Source of the DNA: Mantis religiosa
Taxonomy: Eukaryota; Arthropoda; Insecta; Mantodea; Mantidae
Assembly: GCA_030765055.1 (NCBI GenBank)
Contig: CM060953.1
Location: 21,656,187 to 21,720,186, forward strand
Direction: 5' to 3'
DNA length: 64,000 bases
In this document: positions 60,076 to 64,000 of the stretch, one piece after another
How positions within the stretch are numbered: position 1 is the stretch's first letter
Layout of the letters: each line of letters opens with the position of its first letter
Notes under the pieces: model-generated
Databases searched by the model: none
What the model saw: the letters and a program-made list of their open reading frames with translations, nothing else
Told to the model about the DNA's origin: nothing
Position numbers and translations under genes: made by a program

Positions 60076-60201
60076 ATTTCAATCTGGCTTATCTTCAGAA
60101 GCATGGTTTCAATACACCATTGCTGTTCCGTGACAAAGCAGGTCTTGGGTTACGTGTCCCCAGCACCAATTTCTCAGTCAATGATGTTCGCATGTGTGTA
60201 G
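60076..60201 (+). CDS. Kdm2: KDM2/JHDM1-type lysine demethylase, second recognised exon
   Basis: Two bases complete the codon split with the previous exon, then come 41 codons and one trailing base (126 nt). Reads DFNLAYLQKHGFNTPLLFRD, then KAGLGLRVPSTNFS and VNDVRMCV. GLG-VP-S-FSVNDVRMCVG is a strongly conserved stretch of KDM2 proteins before the JmjC domain. Acceptor TTTTAATAG, donor GTAAGT. The phase is compatible with both neighbouring exons and no stop is present. Confidence 0.97.
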   Translation: MSIWLIFRSMVSIHHCCSVTKQVLGYVSPAPISQSMMFACV

Positions 60202-60674
60202 GTAAGTAGAAATATATTGCAGCCTTTTTTTTTATTAAAAGAGTATTCAAATATTATAAAATACAATTATATTTAATTTGTCTTAATTATATTTTGTACT
60301 CAATTTTAGCACAAATAATAGAGCAGTTAAGGTTCCCTACAAGCTTTTGCTTCTTGGAAAATAGCATTAGTTTTGATGTGCAGATCTAAAAATTAGTAAT
60401 GTGGCTGCTCTAAAATTTGAGCTTTGGATAGCTTAGGGGCTGGACTACTCATGCAGTAAACAAGTTATTAAGTCATATATATGACACTGTAATACAAACA
60501 AAAGGTTCAGTCAAATATAAATGTGCTATTTCAGTTGTTTACAAGATGGGGTAGAAGAAAGTTCATTCTTCTTTATAGTTTTTCACATATGAAGACAGGC
60601 TCCTATGAAATTGATATCACCCATAGACACAGGATTTTTTAAGGTATCAAAGATAAACAAAGGTTTAATTCACT

Positions 60675-61230
60675 TTAGTTAATTGATGAAAATTAGTCAT
60701 TTCTTCACACTAGCCGTATATACGCTAAGGTTTTTGATGGATAGAGTCAACATGAAAAATTCAATGCCATGGCCGGGATTTGAACCACGGATCTCCTGGT
60801 TTCCGTCCAGTCGCTCTAACCCATTGAACTACCATGGCCGACGTGCCATCCTGACATTAAATTCTCCATTCGACTCGTATATTTCCCCAGCAAACCACTA
60901 GGGGCTCTCACATCCGATACACCATTTGTGGCGGCTTACTAACGGCTAGTGTGAAGAAATGATTAATTTCCATCAATTAACTAAAATAATGAGTTTAATG
61001 ATGAAGCCTGGGACTCAAATACTTACAATAATAATTCGCCACAAATGGTGTCTCTCGAATGTGAGAGCCCCTAGTGGTTTGCCGGTGAAATATACGAGTA
61101 AAATGCAGAATTTAATGTCAGGATGGCACTTTACCATGGTAGCTCAATGGATTAGAGTGACTAGACGGAAACCAGGAGATCCGTAGTTCAAATCCTAGCC
61201 ATGACATTGAATTTTTCATGTTGACTCTAT
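60675..61230. repeat. Family T SINE, inverted pair inside KDM2 intron
   Basis: Left arm with TTTGAACCACGGATCTCC, right arm with GGTAGCTCAATGGATTAGAG and GATCCGTAGTTCAAATCC. Bounded by a perfect GTTTAATTCACT at 60663-60674 and 61231-61242. This is a younger or distinct subfamily (CACTAGGGGCTCTCACATCC). Confidence 0.95.
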
Positions 61231-61514
61231 GTTTAATTCACTATTATTTATTATAATTTATTAATTATATTTGCTTCACTGTCAATAGCTTAAGCTTTTT
61301 AATTTTGTAGAATGACATATTTGAGCAATATAAGCATAAAGTTCTCAGCAAGTTTTAACTTTTTGATTGAATAAGACATTATTTTGTGCTAAACTTTGAC
61401 TAATGTTAGGTTGTAGTTTGATAATGGTCAGTGATAGATGTTTCATATGAATAATGAAGCTATTTATGATCCTTCTGACCAAATATTTTAGATATAAACC
61501 TAAATAAGACACAT

Positions 61515-61850
61515 CATTTTGGTTAATTGATAGAAATTATTTCTTTACACTAGCCATATATAGGCTAAGGTTTTGTATTGATAGAGTCAACATGAAAAAT
61601 TCAATGCCATGGCCGGGATTTGAACCACAGATCTCCTGGTTTCCATCCAGTCACTCTAACCCATTGAGCTACCATGGCCAACATGCTGTCCTGACATTAA
61701 ATTCTCCAATTGACTCGTGTATTTTCCCGGTAGACCACTAGGGGCTCTCGCATCCGAGATACACTGTTTGTATCACTGTTGATACACCTACTATCAAAAT
61801 ATTAAGAGTTAAATGATGAAGCCTGGGACTCAAGTACTTACAATGTGATA
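61515..61850 (-). repeat. Family T SINE, single arm
   Basis: Close relative of the left arm of the 60675 element (GATTTGAACCACAGATCTCC, CACTAGGGGCTCTCGCATCC), plus a short piece of the opposite arm (GATGAAGCCTGGGACTCAAG). Confidence 0.9.
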
Positions 61851-62157
61851 CAGGAATTTCAAATATAAAACCTATTTAAGCTCTAATCTTACACCAAATT
61901 GCTTTTGGTTTGAGGGTACTATCAACAAACTCAGGATTAAAATCTGCTAAAACATGGCTGTGAATAAAGACTTACAGATTGTATTTATATGGTGTTGGTA
62001 TAGAATCCTGCAACTTCATTTATGTCTCAGAGGACTTCTCCAATCACAATTTTTATCATATTTCTAGCTAGTAATGTATAGGTGCATATATTAAGAATAT
62101 GATCCAATTCTAAACATTTTTCAAATTATTTGAGATTATGTATTAATTACATTTTAG

Positions 62158-62330
62158 GTTCAAGACGTGTTTTGGATGTCATGGATGTAAACACACAGAA
62201 AAATGTAGAAATGACTATGAAAGAATGGCAGAGGTATTATGATGATCCAAACAAGGACAAACTTCTCAATGTCATTTCTTTGGAATTCTCACACACTAAA
62301 TTAGAGAACTATGTACAAACCCCAACAGTG
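62158..62330 (+). CDS. Kdm2: KDM2/JHDM1-type lysine demethylase, third recognised exon
   Basis: Two bases complete a Gly codon, then 57 codons (173 nt) ending in phase 0. Reads GSRRVLDVMDVNTQKNVEMT, MKEWQRYYDDPNKDKL and LNVISLEFSHTKLENYVQ, ending TPTV. VMDVNTQK and LNVISLEFSHT are KDM2 hallmarks that lead directly into the JmjC fold. The iron-binding HxD...H residues should follow in the next exons to the right. Acceptor CATTTTAG, donor GTAAGTAT. The three exons form one uninterrupted reading frame of about 148 codons. Confidence 0.97.
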
Positions 62331-62795
62331 GTAAGTATAATTTTGTGTAGTTTAAAAATTGTAAGTGAGATATATATTACACTCTTATTTAACAGTTCTT
62401 GAACTCTTCTATGGAATGCTTATGTCTTTTGGCAGAGAAAAAAAAAATGTTTATTGGTTATGTGTGTTTGGAGGAATTTAGTAACAGTGACGTCAAAATT
62501 AATTGTAAAAACTATTTGTAGTCGGTTTATTGACACTCGTCACTTACTTCTTTTATATTATTGAGGGACTAGTTTCAAAGACCATTGCTTCCATTTTCAA
62601 CCTCCAACTCAGTTGTGAAGAGCTTTTCCTAATGGTACTTTACGACACCTCTACTCTTATTATAAATTACAACAATTTGTAACAAACCTCACTTCAAAAT
62701 TACTTTGTAGTTGGCAGGATGATAGCAAATTACCAATCACCTACCAAAGTACACTCAATTTGCCAGCGTGAGCTGTGATGGAGGCATCACAAAAC
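62331..62795 (+). other. KDM2 intron, left part
   Basis: AT-rich intron sequence between the third exon and the Penelope-like insertion; no signal assigned. Confidence 0.8.
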
Positions 62796-62807
62796 TAGTC
62801 TTGGAGG

Positions 62808-63881
62808 TATCGAGATTCAACTGTATTGGAACACCACAGTGAAGCGAAAAATTATTAAATTTTAGATGAGTCGCATTTTTTACACATCTGCTTCACTTTC
62901 GTACCTATTTTGAGGACATGTTTCGCAAATCTTCGTTTGCATCTACGGCTCTTGTGCGACTGACGCTAGATCCAGCGGTGTGGGTAATTCTGGGGTTGTT
63001 GCTGCCATCTGTTGATTTAGTGATGAACTGAAATGTGGGATTCTCTTCTAGCGGGATTTCAAAGTTCATTAGTTGGTTTTTATGTTTTTCTATGTATATC
63101 CTCTCCCATATGACGAGTTCACTATGTTTTTGTACGTATTTTAGTAATTCTGTGCTATCTTCAATTTCATGATTTTCAGACCAGAAATGAGCTGCTATTG
63201 CGGACTTATCAATATTTTTGTATCTTAAGTGCCTGAAGTGTTCTTTCTTTCTAGTGCCTATGTTCCTTTTTGTCCTTCCTATGTACATTTTTTCACAGTC
63301 TTTACACTTAATTTTGTAAATGCCTGACTTTTCCTCTGGTTTTATCTTATCAGTATTATTACTGTGAAGTAGGTTTTTAATGTTGTAATTGTTTTTTGGT
63401 GCCAATGTTATATTGTATTTCTTGAATATTTTTTGGAACTTTTTTGTGGCCCAGGGGTGGTAAGTAAATTTAGCAAATCTAGTTTCTTGTTTTATTGGTG
63501 TGAGAGCTGTGATCTGTTTTAATTTCTTTTGAAGTTTGAATAATTTTAGTTTTTTATCTACAAGGTTTTTTCCATATCCATTTTTAATTGCAGTTTTTAA
63601 GATTTGATGGTATTCGTTTTGATATTCTTGCTGGCTGAGAGGTAGATTTACTAATCTGTGTGTCAGACTGTTGATGGTTGCATGTTTGTGTGGAATCCCA
63701 CATTTCAGTTCATCACTAAATCAACAGATGGCAGCAACAACCCCAGAATTACCCACACCGCTGGATCTAGCGTCAGTCGCACAAGAACCGTAGATGCAAA
63801 CGAAGATTTGCGAAACATGTCCTCAAAATAGGTACGAAAGTGAAGCAGATGTGTAAAATATGCGACTCATCTAAAATTTAA
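62808..63881 (-). mobile_element. Penelope-like retroelement, 5'-truncated, with inverted terminal segment
   Basis: Flanked by TAGTCTTGGAGG at 62796-62807 and 63882-63893, a perfect 12-bp target duplication. The minus-strand coding region ends in a GIY-YIG endonuclease. The sequence at 63700-63875 is an inverted copy of the element's own 3' part (about 62850-63040). Inverted or tandem partial copies of this kind are typical of Penelope-like insertions. Confidence 0.95.
62905..63705 (-). pseudogene. Penelope-like element protein, C-terminal part with GIY-YIG endonuclease
   Basis: Open from about 63705 to the stop at 62905 (about 267 codons). The upstream part, KCGIPHKHATINSLTHRLVN and LPLSQQEYQNEYHQIL, then FTYHPWATKKFQKIFKKYNI, corresponds to the end of the reverse transcriptase and the linker. 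The GIY-YIG domain then has SGIYKIKCKDCEKMYIGRTK, with a CxxC inside as in Penelope endonucleases, RKKEHFRHLR with the conserved Arg region, AIAAHFWSENHE and LVIWERIYIEKHKNQ. This domain nicks the target DNA. The reverse transcriptase proper is missing, so the copy cannot move by itself. Confidence 0.93.
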
Positions 63882-64000
63882 TAGTCTTGGAGGATTTGTC
63901 AGTTAAAAACAGATAAGTGAAAATTGTCACAAATTGCTGTAATTTATTTATAACATTTGTATTGCTTCACTGTCAGTAGCTTCAGTTTTCTACAAATTAA
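63882..64000 (+). other. KDM2 intron continuing past the window
   Basis: AT-rich intron sequence; no further exon is visible before the window ends. Confidence 0.6.

Larger units (their letters stand above)
60202..62157 (+). other. KDM2 intron (2.0 kb)
   Basis: Bounded by GTAAGT and CATTTTAG. Carries one complete family T inverted pair and part of another; the rest is AT-rich without signals. Confidence 0.92.

Noticed and set aside
55352..62330. KDM2 sequence as a processed retrocopy
   Set aside because: The three pieces are separated by kilobases, each bounded by proper acceptor and donor sites with matching phases, so they are genuine exons.

Overview
The window looks like a piece of a large, AT-rich, repeat-filled insect genome. 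The evidence is a split eukaryotic gene with GT-AG introns and a dense mix of tRNA-derived SINEs, mariner, Tc1, Jockey-type and Penelope-like elements. The long introns and abundant SINEs would suit a cockroach- or termite-like insect, but that placement is only a guess. Repeat family names used here (A to F, T, G) are my own labels.

Host gene: the only host protein-coding sequence I can support is three consecutive plus-strand exons at the right end (55352-55496, 60076-60201, 62158-62330). They join in a single open frame and encode the start of a KDM2/JHDM1-type histone H3K36 demethylase, up to just before its JmjC catalytic core. The rest of that gene lies to the right of the window. Its first exon is either in the left 55 kb, which is otherwise non-coding, or further left.

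Layout: 0-7 kb holds a deleted mariner sitting exactly at the junction of a 315-bp tandem duplication, then a second mariner fossil in which a 78-bp piece of transposase sequence has grown into a 22-copy minisatellite. 7-13 kb holds SINEs. 13-17 kb is a nest: a Tc1-like element containing a palindromic SINE and a LINE whose 3' tail has become a long (TAA)n tract. 18.4-20.2 kb is a 129-bp satellite, with one lone diverged monomer in inverted orientation at 24.1 kb. 20-43 kb carries SINEs of several families, two more deleted mariners, a SINE whose tail is amplified about eight times (36.9-37.9 kb), a fully palindromic SINE pair (40.9-41.5 kb) and LINE tails. 43.7-49.0 kb has a decayed DDE transposon followed by an intact two-ORF Jockey-type LINE on the minus strand. 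49-55 kb is a SINE and inverted-repeat cluster. 55-64 kb is the KDM2 locus, with its introns filled by SINEs, a DDE transposase relic, a palindromic SINE and a Penelope-like element bounded by a 12-bp target duplication.

The recurring theme is short internal pieces of transposons turning into tandem arrays (mariner to a 78-bp repeat, SINE tail to a ~108-bp repeat, LINE tail to a (TAA)n tract), plus a SINE family that mostly occurs as inverted pairs. No RNA gene, CRISPR array, prokaryotic operon or virus was seen.
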